From the NCBI RefSeq assembly GCF_030997045.1, contig NZ_CP116899.1:310001-374000 (forward strand): a DNA stretch of 64,000 bases, read 5' to 3'. The first letter of the stretch is position 1. Every line of letters begins with the position of its first letter. A program made the translations under genes and the position numbers. The DNA comes from Microbulbifer sp. TB1203. GTDB lineage: Bacteria; Pseudomonadota; Gammaproteobacteria; Pseudomonadales; Cellvibrionaceae. Below the pieces are notes generated by a model. The model saw only the letters and a program-made list of their open reading frames with translations, made no database searches and was not told the origin of the DNA. Positions 17,644 through 26,274 of this stretch are shown one piece after another.

Positions 17644-17925
17644 ATTGGCTTCGAATGGGACTCAAAGAAAGCCGCGTCAAACCTGAAGAAGCACGACGTT
17701 TCGTTTGAAGAGGCCCAGTCTGTCTTCTATGACGAATTTGCCCTACAGTTCTTTGATGAAGAGAGCTCTGCCGAAGAAGATCGTTTCCTGATGCTCGGCA
17801 TGAGCAGCGAGGCCAGGTTACTCCTGGTTTGTCACTGTGAGCGAGACAGAGGTAATGTCATTCGTATTATTTCTGCTCGTAAAGCTACCCGGTCTGAGCG
17901 GAAATTTTATCCCGGAGGTAATTAG
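17644..17925 (+). CDS. brnT: BrnT-family toxin (DUF497), abnormal start
   Basis: Ribonuclease toxin of type II BrnT/BrnA systems. The open frame reads FEWDSKKAASNLKKHDVSFE, then FYDEFALQFFDEES, EEDRFLMLG and RIISARKATRSERKFY, the standard BrnT series, about 93 residues. There is no ATG, GTG or TTG in frame ahead of FEWD: the frame is open back to 17611 with only CTG 17620 or ATT 17644 as weak starts. An ATG at 17637 (M-Y-D-W) would join FEWD if one base were removed near 17649. So the gene either uses a rare start or has a one-base frameshift at its front. It is followed after one base by the antitoxin. Confidence 0.8.
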   Translation: MGFEWDSKKAASNLKKHDVSFEEAQSVFYDEFALQFFDEESSAEEDRFLMLGMSSEARLLLVCHCERDRGNVIRIISARKATRSERKFYPGGN

Positions 17926-17926
17926 C

Positions 17927-18151
17927 ATGAAGAAAGAATACGATCTCGCATCGATGAAAAGCCGCAAAAATCCCTACGCGAGCAAGCTCAAAAAGTCCGT
18001 GACCATTCGCATGGGCGAGGATGTTATCGACTACTTTAAAAGCATGTCCGAAGAAACAGGCATTCCCTACCAAAGCCTGATCAACCTGTACCTCAGGGAC
18101 TGCGTGGCACATCATCGGAAAGTCGACCTTAAATGGCACGAGTCCCGCTGA
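17927..18151 (+). CDS. brnA: BrnA-type antitoxin (ribbon-helix-helix)
   Basis: Predicted antitoxin for the BrnT upstream, expected to bind the toxin and repress the operon. The 74 residues have a basic lead (KSRKNPYASKLKK), a ribbon strand SVTIRMGEDVIDYFK and helices through GIPYQSLINLYLRDCV, the RHH pattern of BrnA/DUF4415/CopG proteins. ATG 17927 is one base after the toxin stop with GGAGG nine bases upstream. A longer frame from 17837 overlaps the toxin and is not supported. Confidence 0.85.
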   Translation: MKKEYDLASMKSRKNPYASKLKKSVTIRMGEDVIDYFKSMSEETGIPYQSLINLYLRDCVAHHRKVDLKWHESR

Positions 18152-18171
18152 CTGAACATCAGCAATCATCC

Positions 18172-18242
18172 CCTGGGAACGCCGAGCTCCAGCTCGGCAA
18201 CGGGCCGCAGGCCCGCCGTAGGAGCCTGCTCGCAGGCGACCA
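18172..18242. repeat. Repeat block after brnA
   Basis: GGAACGCCGAGCTCCAGCT with CGGGCCGCAGGCCCG, directly followed by GTAGGAGCCTGCTCGCAGGC. Downstream, GAGCACGGGGACGTGCTCGG at about 18285-18304 is another short palindrome. Confidence 0.85.
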
Positions 18243-18345
18243 AATCGGCTGGAGCAAGTTGGCGCAGTGAAGCTGCCTCAAGGGCCGAGCACGGGGACGT
18301 GCTCGGCGAATTACCGGAGACAGGCGAGGAGTGAGGTACTGCCAT

Positions 18346-18555
18346 TCAATGACGGGTCTTGGAGCGATCCAACTCCTCACTCAAAACATCATCGAAAGCC
18401 GGTTCCCCCGGAATCTTGTGCCCCTCGGAAGCCCACTCTCCCAGATCAATCAACTTACAGCGTTCACTGCAAAACGGCCGAAATGGAAATTTCTCATTCC
18501 ACTCAATGGGCTTCTTACAGGTGGGACAACAGAGAGTCGGAGTGTCTTTTGCCAT
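18346..18555 (-). CDS. yacG: YacG, DNA gyrase inhibitor
   Basis: Small zinc protein that binds GyrB and inhibits gyrase. Of 69 residues, CPTCKKPIEW and FCSERCKLIDLGEWA give the C-x2-C / C-x3-C zinc site and its characteristic tail. It lies downstream of coaE on the same strand, the usual pilD-coaE-yacG order, with one extra small gene between. Confidence 0.95.
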   Translation of the reverse strand: MAKDTPTLCCPTCKKPIEWNEKFPFRPFCSERCKLIDLGEWASEGHKIPGEPAFDDVLSEELDRSKTRH

Positions 18556-18603
18556 AACAAATCAAAATTACTTCCAGGGATTAGTCGACAGGGCGCCAGA
18601 AAG

Positions 18604-18831
18604 TCAATCGGGCTCTCCGCGCTTGCGCAAGTTACGTAAGTGCTCGAAAGCCTCAGCAACCGGTAGTACTTTACCATCCTTGGTCTCCTGCCCGCTCAAC
18701 TCCAGAATTTTCAACGGAGCCAGGATTTCCGGAGAACATACCTCGCGAGACTCGCGTACGGCCTGAAAGATGTCCTCCGTTACCGCGTTGGTTTTTACAC
18801 TTTCAAATTCAAATGGAGAGGCCTTGCTCAT
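18604..18831 (-). CDS. Small hypothetical protein between coaE and yacG
   Basis: Not recognised. From ATG at 18831 (reading down), with AGGTGG about 5 bases upstream, it encodes 75 residues beginning MSKASPFEFESVKTNAVTED, mostly charged and likely helical, ending LRNLRKRGEPD. No signal peptide, cysteine motif or membrane segment. The frame continues upstream to 19023 through a stretch with CPACAGG and CPHC, but that part overlaps coaE. Its place within the coaE-yacG unit and the good ribosome site make it a plausible real gene. Confidence 0.6.
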   Translation of the reverse strand: MSKASPFEFESVKTNAVTEDIFQAVRESREVCSPEILAPLKILELSGQETKDGKVLPVAEAFEHLRNLRKRGEPD

Positions 18832-18931
18832 GGTCCACCTTTGAAGCCCAGCAGCGGCGAGGGACTTCCAGAGTCTACAGTGAGGGCACAAATCCGTCGA
18901 ATCGGGGCCCCCGGCACAAGCAGGACAGAGA

Positions 18932-19543
18932 TTAACCTTGGTTCCCTTGTGAGGATGCCAACTCCAGATAGCGACGATGCAACGCCTCCACCTGCTGCCG
19001 CAATCCGTCCAGATCCCCGGCATTGTTCAACACATCGTCGGCTCTGGCCAGCCGCTCCTGGCGCGACAGCTGCGCCGCCATGATCTTGCGGATCCCCTCC
19101 GGATCGCTCTGATCCCTGCCGCTGGCCCGCTCAACCTGCAGCGCTTCCGGCAGGTCCACCACGCACACCCGGTCCACCAGTTTATACTGGCCGGATTCTA
19201 TTAACAGCGGCGACTCCAATACAGCGTAGGGGCCGTTGCTGGTTTTCAGTGCGCGCAGGATCTCCTCGCGAATCAGCGGGTGTAGCAACTGCTCCAGCCA
19301 CTCTCGTTCCGCGGTGTTGTCGAACACGATAGCGCGCAGCTGGGCGCGATCCAGCTCGCCGCTCTCCAGCAAAACCCCGGCACCGAAATGCGCCGCGATC
19401 TGCGCCAGCGCAGGCTGCCCCGGCTGCACCACCACCCGCGCGGCCCAGTCCGCGTCCACCACATCGATACCCAGCTCAGTAAAACAGGCCGCGGCCGCGG
19501 ACTTGCCGCTGCCAATGCCACCCGTCAAACCGATAGTCAGCAT
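18932..19543 (-). CDS. coaE: CoaE, dephospho-CoA kinase
   Basis: Last step of coenzyme A synthesis, phosphorylating the 3'-OH of dephospho-CoA. 203 residues starting MLTIGLTGGIGSGKSAAAAC, with P-loop GGIGSGKS; DADWAARVV and ESPLLIESG are family motifs. A TTG three bases further out is a possible alternative start. Same strand as pilD and pilC upstream. Confidence 0.96.
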   Translation of the reverse strand: MLTIGLTGGIGSGKSAAAACFTELGIDVVDADWAARVVVQPGQPALAQIAAHFGAGVLLESGELDRAQLRAIVFDNTAEREWLEQLLHPLIREEILRALKTSNGPYAVLESPLLIESGQYKLVDRVCVVDLPEALQVERASGRDQSDPEGIRKIMAAQLSRQERLARADDVLNNAGDLDGLRQQVEALHRRYLELASSQGNQG

Positions 19544-19606
19544 CAATTAACCCCTAGGGCATTGCGAAAAATTGTGGGCTGTCCACGTGCTGCGCCGGAC
19601 CACCTT

Positions 19607-19815
19607 GTAGGAGCGGCCCATGGCCGCGATCCCAACCAGCTTATCTCCACAAAGCTTTGCTTCGAATCAATCTTTTTAGTCGTTCGTCATACCGGCGGAG
19701 GCCGATATTATTGAGCCCGGAATGTTGAAGAGGTCCCCTGTAGGAGCGGCCGTTGGCCGCGAACAATCTCGCCATGTCTACTGACCTGTCGATCGCGGCC
19801 AGCGGCCGCTCCTAC
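19607..19815. repeat. REP elements between coaE and pilD
   Basis: GTAGGAGCGGCC..GGCCGCGATC at 19607-19630, part of a GTCATACCGGCGGAGGCCG element at about 19686, then an inverted pair: GTAGGAGCGGCCGTTGGCCG at 19740 and its mirror ending CGGCCGCTCCTAC at 19815. Nothing else is apparent in this gap of about 290 bases. Confidence 0.9.
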
Positions 19816-19837
19816 AGAGGGAAAAGACGCGGATGCC

Positions 19838-20722
19838 TCAGCCGGTCAAGCCGGAAAAGCTCAGATACCAGCCCACGATCTGATCCCCCCAAAGCATAGC
19901 AATCCACCCAGCCCCGGCCAGATAGGGCCCAAACGCAATCGGCAGGTTCCGGTCCCGCCCCATCAGCAAACTCCAGCTCAACCCCGCCACAGCCCCCACC
20001 GCCGCCGAGAGCAGAATCACCATCGGCAACATCTGCCACCCAAACCAGGCCCCGATAGCCGCGAGAATCTTGAAATCCCCCGCGCCCATACCTTCCTTGC
20101 CGGTGGCCAGCCTGAACAGATGAAAAACCGACCAGAGCACCAGGTAACCGGCGATAGCGCCGATCACCGCGTCCTGCAGCGGCACAAATACTTGCCAATA
20201 ATTAATCAACAGCCCCGCCCACAGCAACGGCAGGGTGATATTGTCCGGCAACAGCTGCTTGTCGAAATCGATACCGGTCAGCGCAATCAACGCCCAGGTA
20301 AACCCACAGCCCGCCAATGCCTGCCAGGTAAAGCCCAACTGCCAGACCACAATCGCGGTCAGGATTCCGGTAACCAGCTCAATCAGCGGATAGCGTTTGG
20401 AAATTGAAGTGCTGCAGAAAGCGCACTTGCCCCCCAGCATCAGGTAGCTGACCAGCGGCACATTGTGCCAGGGCTTGATCTCCGTATCGCAATTGGGGCA
20501 GTGGGAGTGGGGCAGTACCAGGTTGAAGCGCTCGGCCAGTTCCTTTTGTTCGCCGGCGTCGGGCGTTGTCTCAAAGTAGCTGTAGAAATCCCGTTTGTAT
20601 TCCCGCTCCATCATAATGGGCAGGCGGTAGATCACTACGTTGAGGAAGCTGCCTATCAGCAGGCCTAAAATAAAAGCGCTGCCTAGAAGCAGCGCTTGAT
20701 ACGAAAGCAGAGTTTCCAGCAT
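19838..20722 (-). CDS. pilD: PilD, type IV prepilin peptidase / N-methyltransferase
   Basis: Inner-membrane aspartyl peptidase that cleaves prepilins after Gly and methylates the new N-terminus; it also serves type II secretion pseudopilins. 294 residues. N-terminal GSFLNVVIYRLP, the zinc cysteines in CPNCDTEIKPWHNVPLVSYL and CAFC, then catalytic aspartates in TGIDFDKQLLPD and GMGAGDFK. Several hydrophobic helices follow. Six bases downstream of pilC, co-transcribed. Confidence 0.97.
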   Translation of the reverse strand: MLETLLSYQALLLGSAFILGLLIGSFLNVVIYRLPIMMEREYKRDFYSYFETTPDAGEQKELAERFNLVLPHSHCPNCDTEIKPWHNVPLVSYLMLGGKCAFCSTSISKRYPLIELVTGILTAIVVWQLGFTWQALAGCGFTWALIALTGIDFDKQLLPDNITLPLLWAGLLINYWQVFVPLQDAVIGAIAGYLVLWSVFHLFRLATGKEGMGAGDFKILAAIGAWFGWQMLPMVILLSAAVGAVAGLSWSLLMGRDRNLPIAFGPYLAGAGWIAMLWGDQIVGWYLSFSGLTG

Positions 20723-20728
20723 ATCGGA

Positions 20729-21940
20729 TTACACAACCTGACCTAGCTGGAAGATTGGCAGGTACATGGCAATCATCAAACCGCCGACCAAAATACCCAG
20801 CACGGCCATAATCATTGGTTCCAACAGGGTGGTAAGATTGTCCACCATATTGTCCACTGCTTCTTCGTAGAAGTCCGCGGCCTTGGCCAGCATTTCGTCT
20901 AGCGCGCCAGATTCCTCGCCGATTGCCGCCATCTGTACTAGCATAGTTGGGTAGAGACCGGAAGCGCGCATAGCGCCATTGAGTGGGATGCCGGTGGCCA
21001 CAGAATCGCGGATTTTTAAGGTGGCTTCTTCGTAGAGACTATTGCCGGTAGCGCCAGCAACGGACTTCAGTGCATCAATCAGCGGTACACCTGCGGCAAA
21101 GGTGGTGGAGAGGGTGCGAGCGAAGCGAGCAGATATCGAGTTGTAGGTAATAATTCCCAAGATAGGTAGTTTCAGCATTAGGCGGTCAAAGAATTCAGCC
21201 ACCTTCTTATTGCGTTTCTTCACTTCTATAGTACCGCCAATACCGATAACGACTGCCAGCAGGGCGTAGAACCAGTTGGCCTGCATCCACTCTGACATAC
21301 CTACCACCATCTGGGTAAATGCGGGCAGGTCGGCACCGAAGCTGGAAAAAGTTTCCGCAAACTGGGGCACCACCTTAATCAACAGGATGGAGGTGACCAC
21401 TATAGCTACCACAATTACCGCTATTGGGTAGGTCATGGCCTTCTTGATTTTGGCCTTGAGGGCCTCGGTTTTCTCTTTGTAGGTGGCGATGCGGTCCAGC
21501 ATGGTTTCCAGTGCACCGGACTGCTCACCGGAAGCCACCAAGTTGCAGAAGAGATCGTCAAAATACAGTGGGTGTTTGCGCAGCGCATCGGCAAAGGCCG
21601 TGCCCGAGGCCACATCGTCGCGGATTCTCAGGAGCAGTTCCTTTACCCCCTGATTGTCCAGCCCGTCGGCCACAATCTCAAAGCTCTGTACCAGCGGCAC
21701 TCCAGCTTTCATCATGGTGGCCATCTGGCGGGTAAACAAGGCAATATCCGCCGGCGTGACCTTCTTCTTGGTGCCGAACAGTGGTTTGGGCTTTTTTTGC
21801 ACCCGATTGGCAATAATCCCCTGGCGGCGCAGCTGTGCCTTTACCAGTGCCGGGCTGGTGCCGTTGATCTCTCCCTCGACCTTATTGCCTTTGGTGTCCA
21901 CGCCTTTGTAGACATAAGCGATTGCAGCGGCATTGGCCAT
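20729..21940 (-). CDS. pilC: PilC, type IV pilus platform protein
   Basis: Inner-membrane platform of the type IV pilus motor. 403 residues with a soluble N-terminal domain (YVYKGVDTKGNKVEGEI, then FTRQMATMMKAGVPLVQSFE) and a second GspF repeat (FARTLSTTFAAGVPLIDALK), with three hydrophobic helices including the terminal MIAMYLPIFQLGQ. Between pilB and pilD on the minus strand. Confidence 0.97.
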   Translation of the reverse strand: MANAAAIAYVYKGVDTKGNKVEGEINGTSPALVKAQLRRQGIIANRVQKKPKPLFGTKKKVTPADIALFTRQMATMMKAGVPLVQSFEIVADGLDNQGVKELLLRIRDDVASGTAFADALRKHPLYFDDLFCNLVASGEQSGALETMLDRIATYKEKTEALKAKIKKAMTYPIAVIVVAIVVTSILLIKVVPQFAETFSSFGADLPAFTQMVVGMSEWMQANWFYALLAVVIGIGGTIEVKKRNKKVAEFFDRLMLKLPILGIITYNSISARFARTLSTTFAAGVPLIDALKSVAGATGNSLYEEATLKIRDSVATGIPLNGAMRASGLYPTMLVQMAAIGEESGALDEMLAKAADFYEEAVDNMVDNLTTLLEPMIMAVLGILVGGLMIAMYLPIFQLGQVV

Positions 21941-21987
21941 GGTTATTGTTCCCGTCTTTTGTTATTACTTCGACCGCTTGTCGAACC

Positions 21988-22114
21988 GTAGGATGGGCAA
22001 AGCGCAGCGTGCCCATCACCATAGATTGATGGGCACGCTGCGCTTTGCCCATCCTACAATCTGCCCATGCATTTGCGGGCCGTAGCCCGCGATGCGGCCA
22101 ACGGCCGCTCCTAC
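21988..22114. repeat. REP inverted pair between pilB and pilC
   Basis: A GTAGGATGGGCA element at 21988 faces its mirror ending GCCCATCCTAC at 22057, arms of 30 bases with a short spacer. A second family, GCGGCCAACGGCCGCTCCTA, lies at about 22094-22113. The pair sits inside the pilBCD transcript. Confidence 0.93.
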
Positions 22115-22153
22115 AGGGGCAGGTACAAATTTCAAACTGCGCTCCAGGACTCT

Positions 22154-23866
22154 TTAGTCCTTGGTAACCCGGTTCGCCTCCTCCAGGCTGGTTACACCCA
22201 TCACCACCTTGCGTAACGCCGAGGTGCGCAGGTTGTTGAACCCTTCCTTGCGCGCTCGGTCGGCAATCTGAATGGAATTACCGCCCTCCATTATAATTCT
22301 GGAGATACCATCAGTGATGCGAACCACTTCATACACACCCACGCGGCCTTTGTAACCCTTGGAGCAGTGCTCACAGCCAACTGGCTGAAACAGCTTCCAC
22401 TCATTCTGCGGGATATTGACCGCATCAAAACCTTCCTCTTTAAGTACTTCCGGCGGCAGCGTAACAGGCTTTTTGCACTCGCTACACAATCGCCGTGCCA
22501 GGCGCTGGGCGATAATCACACTCACCGACGTAGCGATATTGAAGGTGGGGACCCCCATATTCATCAGGCGGGTCAGGGTTTCCGGGGCGGAGTTGGTGTG
22601 CAGAGTGGATAGCACCAAGTGCCCGGTTTGCGCGGCCTTGATGGCAATTTCGGCGGTTGTCAGGTCGCGGATCTCCCCCACCATCACGATATCCGGGTCC
22701 TGGCGCAGGAAAGAGCGCAGCGCCTCGGCGAAGTCCAGCCCCACCTTGGGGTGGACATTGACTTGGTTAATCCCCTCCAGGTTGATTTCCACCGGGTCCT
22801 CCGCGGTGGAAATATTGCGCTCAGGGGTATTAAGGATATTCAGGCCTGTATACAGGGAGACCGTCTTGCCCGAACCGGTGGGCCCGGTGACCAGGATCAT
22901 GCCCTGGGGCTGGGCCAGGGCATCCATATAGATTTTTTTCTGGTCGTCTTCATAGCCCAGGGCGTCGATACCCAGTTTGGCTGAGGAGGGGTCGAGAATC
23001 CGCAGTACGATTTTTTCACCCCACAGGGTGGGCAGGCTGTTAACCCGGAAGTCGATGGCTTTGGTCTTGGACAGCTTCATCTTGATACGGCCATCCTGGG
23101 GAACGCGCCGTTCGGAGATATCCATCTTGGACATTACTTTCAGGCGTGCGGAAATACGAGTGGCCAACTGGATTGGGGGCTTGGCCACTTCGTGTAGTAC
23201 ACCGTCTGTACGAAGGCGTACCCGATAGCTCTTTTCATAGGGTTCGAAGTGAATATCCGAGGCGCCGGTGCGGATGGCATCCAGCAGTACCTTATTGACG
23301 AAACGCACTACCGGTGCTTCGTCGCCGCCGGGATCGCCGTCGTCTTGCGGTTCCGAGTCCGCTCCACCGCCTACATCCAGAGCGTCCAGCTCTTCATCGT
23401 CCATGCCCGCCAAGCCGCCTCCGATATCGCTATTGGAGAGGAAGCTCTCAATGGCCTTGGCCAGCTTGTCCGCTTCCACCAGCACCGCATCGGTATTCAG
23501 CCCGGTATTGAAGTTGATCTCGTCCAGTCCCGCCAGATTGGTGGGGTCCGCCACCGCCACAAACAGACGGTTACCGCGCTTGTACAGCGGTAGGGCAAAG
23601 TGTTTACTGATCAACTTTTCGTCGATCAGGCCCTTGGGGATCAGGTCGAAGTTATAGGCGCCCAGGTCGAACAGTGGTGAGCCAAAGGCCAGGGAGGCCA
23701 CCTTGGCCAGTTCGCGGCTTTTGACCAGCTTGGCCTCCACGGCGTGCTGGGCAAAGGTCTGGTTCTCCCGTTGGGCCGCTTTGGAGGCAGAGACGGCGGT
23801 GGACTCGTCGAGAATCTGATCGGCCACCAGCCGTTTGGCCAAGCCGGAGAGTTGGGTAACGCTCAT
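22154..23866 (-). CDS. pilB: PilB, type IV pilus extension ATPase
   Basis: Cytoplasmic hexameric ATPase that powers pilus extension. 570 residues from MSVTQLSGLAKRL (ATG at 23866; a GTG five codons upstream is possible). An N-terminal MshEN-type domain, then Walker A GPTGSGKTVSLYTGL, the Asp box, Walker B VGEIRD, the His box GHLVLSTLHTN, and a tetracysteine zinc site (CSECKKP / CEHC). Head of pilBCD, divergent from pilA. Confidence 0.97.
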   Translation of the reverse strand: MSVTQLSGLAKRLVADQILDESTAVSASKAAQRENQTFAQHAVEAKLVKSRELAKVASLAFGSPLFDLGAYNFDLIPKGLIDEKLISKHFALPLYKRGNRLFVAVADPTNLAGLDEINFNTGLNTDAVLVEADKLAKAIESFLSNSDIGGGLAGMDDEELDALDVGGGADSEPQDDGDPGGDEAPVVRFVNKVLLDAIRTGASDIHFEPYEKSYRVRLRTDGVLHEVAKPPIQLATRISARLKVMSKMDISERRVPQDGRIKMKLSKTKAIDFRVNSLPTLWGEKIVLRILDPSSAKLGIDALGYEDDQKKIYMDALAQPQGMILVTGPTGSGKTVSLYTGLNILNTPERNISTAEDPVEINLEGINQVNVHPKVGLDFAEALRSFLRQDPDIVMVGEIRDLTTAEIAIKAAQTGHLVLSTLHTNSAPETLTRLMNMGVPTFNIATSVSVIIAQRLARRLCSECKKPVTLPPEVLKEEGFDAVNIPQNEWKLFQPVGCEHCSKGYKGRVGVYEVVRITDGISRIIMEGGNSIQIADRARKEGFNNLRTSALRKVVMGVTSLEEANRVTKD

Positions 23867-24523
23867 AGGAAATGGGACCACTGCATGATAGTGACTGCTT
23901 GTTTTTTGATCTTCTCAATGCGGCCCCTTTACCGTTGGAGGAGCCTGTTGTGACCGCCATGGATGGCGGGTGCCGCCCAGCGGAAATGCAGATTTTGCAG
24001 GAGCAAAAATCTGTCAGGCGAATTCAAGGCCAGCAACATCCCCGCCAATATAACGAAATCAGTTCCCGTCGCCAAACAACATCTGCCCTCCTTGCTACGG
24101 CTTATGGAAAAATCCCCTAAGTCGGGCAGCGTGCAGCGTATCCATCAGCCCGACTTGCTGAGATTCGGTTACTTCAGATCAGGGGACCCTGAATAAGACT
24201 GTTTCGTCACTCCGGCGAAGGCCGGAGTCCAGAGAAATCCACAGAGATGTGGCGAGTCATTGAGTGGGGGAAATCGAGCAGAGTCTCAGTCCGACATAAA
24301 CTGACACTTTTCGTCAGCAATGGATTTAGCACGTCTACCCTGGAAAAATGCGACCAAGAAATAGACAACTTGAGTGTGACTCACCTCCCACTTATGCCGC
24401 TTAGGGCAATTTACGCGCTTGCCATACTTGGCACAAAGCTTGTATCTTATTCGGCGACTTCCTCACGGGATGCTCTCCCTCACGGGATTCACCAAACCAA
24501 AAGTCTGTATGGAGACGGTTACA
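23867..24523. other. pilB-pilA divergent intergenic region
   Basis: 657 bases without a credible gene. It contains a 9-base inverted repeat AAGTCGGGC / GCCCGACTT at 24119-24127 and 24148-24156, a GTCACTCCGGCGAAGGCCGG element at about 24207-24234, an AT-richer stretch, and the sigma-54 promoter of pilA at 24428-24443. Upstream activator (PilR-type) sites are expected here but I cannot identify one securely. Confidence 0.6.
24428..24443 (+). promoter_or_regulatory. Sigma-54 (-24/-12) promoter of pilA
   Basis: TTGGCACAAAGCTTGT matches the RpoN consensus TGGCAC-N5-TTGC with a single change at the last base; the GG and G elements have the required ten-base separation. The predicted start near 24455 gives a leader of about 70 bases. 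PilS/PilR-RpoN control of pilA is established in Pseudomonas. Confidence 0.85.
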
Positions 24524-25009
24524 ATGAAAAAGCAACAGGGTTTTACTCTTATTGAATTGATGATCGTGGTGGCGATTATCGGTATTCTGGCGGCGGTGGC
24601 GCTGCCAGCTTATCAGGATTACACTGTCCGTACCAAAATCACCGAAGTCAACTTGCAGGTTGGTGCCTGCAAGAACGCGGTTACCGAGTTTATACAGTCA
24701 AACGGCAGCTTCCCTGCTAACGCCAATGCTGCAGGCTGTAGTTCCACTGCTACCACGAAATATATGGCTGCTGGCCTGACGGTAACTGGTGCCGGCGTTA
24801 TTACTTCTGGTGCAATTCAAAATAGTGGTGCTGCTAGTATCGATGGTACAAACATAATTTTGCAGCCGACCACTGATGCTGGGCGCACAGCTGCAATGGC
24901 TGCCGCTACAGATGCTATTCTGGGCTGGTCCTGCGGTACCAATGCTGCTGCTGCAGACTATAAATATTTCCCGGCTAGCTGCCGTCAAGCCGTTCTTGGC
25001 GGCCTGTAA
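24524..25009 (+). CDS. pilA: PilA, major type IV pilin
   Basis: 161-residue prepilin. The leader MKKQQG ends at the PilD site, followed by FTLIELMIVVAIIGILAAVA with the conserved Glu5. Cysteines near the C-terminus (WSCGTN and PASCRQ) form the likely D-loop disulphide; another pair lies in the middle. A much longer frame starting at 24419 is ruled out by the sigma-54 promoter inside it. Base and codon use are AT-richer than the surrounding chromosome. Followed by a strong terminator and a TfpX/TfpZ gene. Confidence 0.96.
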   Translation: MKKQQGFTLIELMIVVAIIGILAAVALPAYQDYTVRTKITEVNLQVGACKNAVTEFIQSNGSFPANANAAGCSSTATTKYMAAGLTVTGAGVITSGAIQNSGAASIDGTNIILQPTTDAGRTAAMAAATDAILGWSCGTNAAAADYKYFPASCRQAVLGGL

Positions 25010-25082
25010 GCAGTAAGTCGTGACAGGGAGATAATGCTGTCTTGTCTTGCATTGGATACTTGCTCCCTGTCCGACTCTCTGA

Positions 25083-25108
25083 AAAAGCCCCGCGATTGCG
25101 GGGCTTTT
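25083..25108 (+). terminator. Intrinsic terminator after pilA
   Basis: Stem AAAAGCCCCGC / GCGGGGCTTTT with a GATT loop, 74 bases past the pilA stop. Confidence 0.93.
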
Positions 25109-25163
25109 CGTTCAGGGAAGCGTTGAGCTGGGTAGGATTGATTTATCGTTGAGTTGTTTCGGT

Positions 25164-25901
25164 ATGTTAGATCGTCTTCGCGCTTTCGCAGTCCATTTAT
25201 TGCTCTCCTTTTTGGTTGCGCTGGCTACGCTGCTGCTGGTATTTCAAATCTGGTATCCGGCTCCTTTGTCTGTGGCGATGGGGGTCACACATATTTTTCT
25301 AGTGATGTTGCTGGTCGATGTCACGCTGGGACCGGTGCTGACGTTCTGTGTTTTCAAGAAGGGCAAGAAAACGCTGAAGGTCGATCTGGCAGTTATTGCG
25401 GCTCTGCAAGTCGGAGCTCTAATTTACGGCTTGCATACAGTGGCGGAGGGGCGCCCTGTCTGGTTGGTGTTTACTACCGACCGTTTTGACGCTGTGCGTC
25501 CGATTGACATTGATTTCCGCTTTCCTGATAAAGTTGCTCCCGATTATGCATCTCCGCCTGTGTTGGGGCCTCGCTGGGTGGCGGCTGTCCGTCCTGATGA
25601 CCTTCAGGCCGATTCAGATATTGTCTTTGAGTCGGTATTTGGTGGTGCAGATCTTCAGCATCGCCCTTACTTGTACCGCCCTTTGAATGCTGCGGTTGAA
25701 GACATAAGTGCTCGAGCCCAGCCTCTAGATCGGCTTGAAGATTTTAACTCTTCTTCTCAAGTTGCAGATGTTCTTAAGCGGTGGCCTGAAGCTGATGCTT
25801 GGCTGCCTCTGATGGCTAGTGTTAAGCCAATGGTTGTGTTGATTAAGAAGCAATCGGCGGAAATTGTTGCAATAGTTGACCTTGCGCCCTGGGCTTACTA
25901 A
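25164..25901 (+). CDS. TfpX/TfpZ-family type IV pilin accessory protein
   Basis: Membrane protein of the family found immediately downstream of certain pilA alleles in Pseudomonas (tfpX, tfpZ), where it assists assembly of the linked pilin. About 245 residues: three N-terminal hydrophobic segments (HLLLSFLVALATLLLVF; MGVTHIFLVMLLVDVTLGPVL; VDLAVIAALQVGALIYGL), then a soluble domain with WLVFTTDRFD. ATG 25164 is preferred; TTG 25149 is possible. No good ribosome site is visible. AT-richer base use matches pilA, so the two may travel together as a pilin cassette. Confidence 0.85.
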   Translation: MLDRLRAFAVHLLLSFLVALATLLLVFQIWYPAPLSVAMGVTHIFLVMLLVDVTLGPVLTFCVFKKGKKTLKVDLAVIAALQVGALIYGLHTVAEGRPVWLVFTTDRFDAVRPIDIDFRFPDKVAPDYASPPVLGPRWVAAVRPDDLQADSDIVFESVFGGADLQHRPYLYRPLNAAVEDISARAQPLDRLEDFNSSSQVADVLKRWPEADAWLPLMASVKPMVVLIKKQSAEIVAIVDLAPWAY

Positions 25902-26034
25902 GGAATAGGGGTCAAAGGAATAGGGGTCACAACGGAAAATAGGAAGAATTAGAAAAAAATTAGGGGTCACAAAAATTCAACAAGAATAGGGGTCAAGTCT
26001 TGACATAACAGTTTTAACGTCTAGGCTTTTATCT
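25902..26034. repeat. AGGGGTCA-rich leader of the truncated RAYT
   Basis: Four spaced occurrences of AGGGGTCA in 130 bases, the last being AGGGGTCAAGTCTTGACATA at 25988 with the dyad GTCAAG-T-CTTGAC. The sequence then continues GTTTTAACGTCTAGGCTTTT into the RAYT ATG. The same leader is found at 26283 and, degenerated, at 27808. Confidence 0.85.
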
Positions 26035-26274
26035 ATGAGCCGCCCCCTTAGACTGGAATTCCCCGGTGCTTGGTACCACGTGATGAATCGTGGTGTGGCG
26101 CGACAGACCATATTCCGTGATAGCGATTGCTACACGGCCTTTCTCGATACCCTTGCTGAAGCGCACAGGCGTTTTGATTTTCAAATCCATGCCTATTGCC
26201 TGATGAGCAATCACTATCATCTGCTGGTACATACCCCTCGCGGCAATTTGAGAGGAGTAGGGGTCAAGTCTTGA
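26035..26274 (+). pseudogene. Truncated REP-associated tyrosine transposase (RAYT)
   Basis: The first 71 codons are almost identical to the intact RAYT at 27843 (MSRPLRLEFPGAWYHVMNRG; HUH motif SNHYHLLVH). After PRGNL the similarity stops abruptly and is replaced by two tandem copies of the GGAGTAGGGGTCAAG repeat, which bring a stop. The catalytic Tyr region and the C-terminal DNA-binding domain are missing, so it cannot act as a transposase. Confidence 0.92.
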
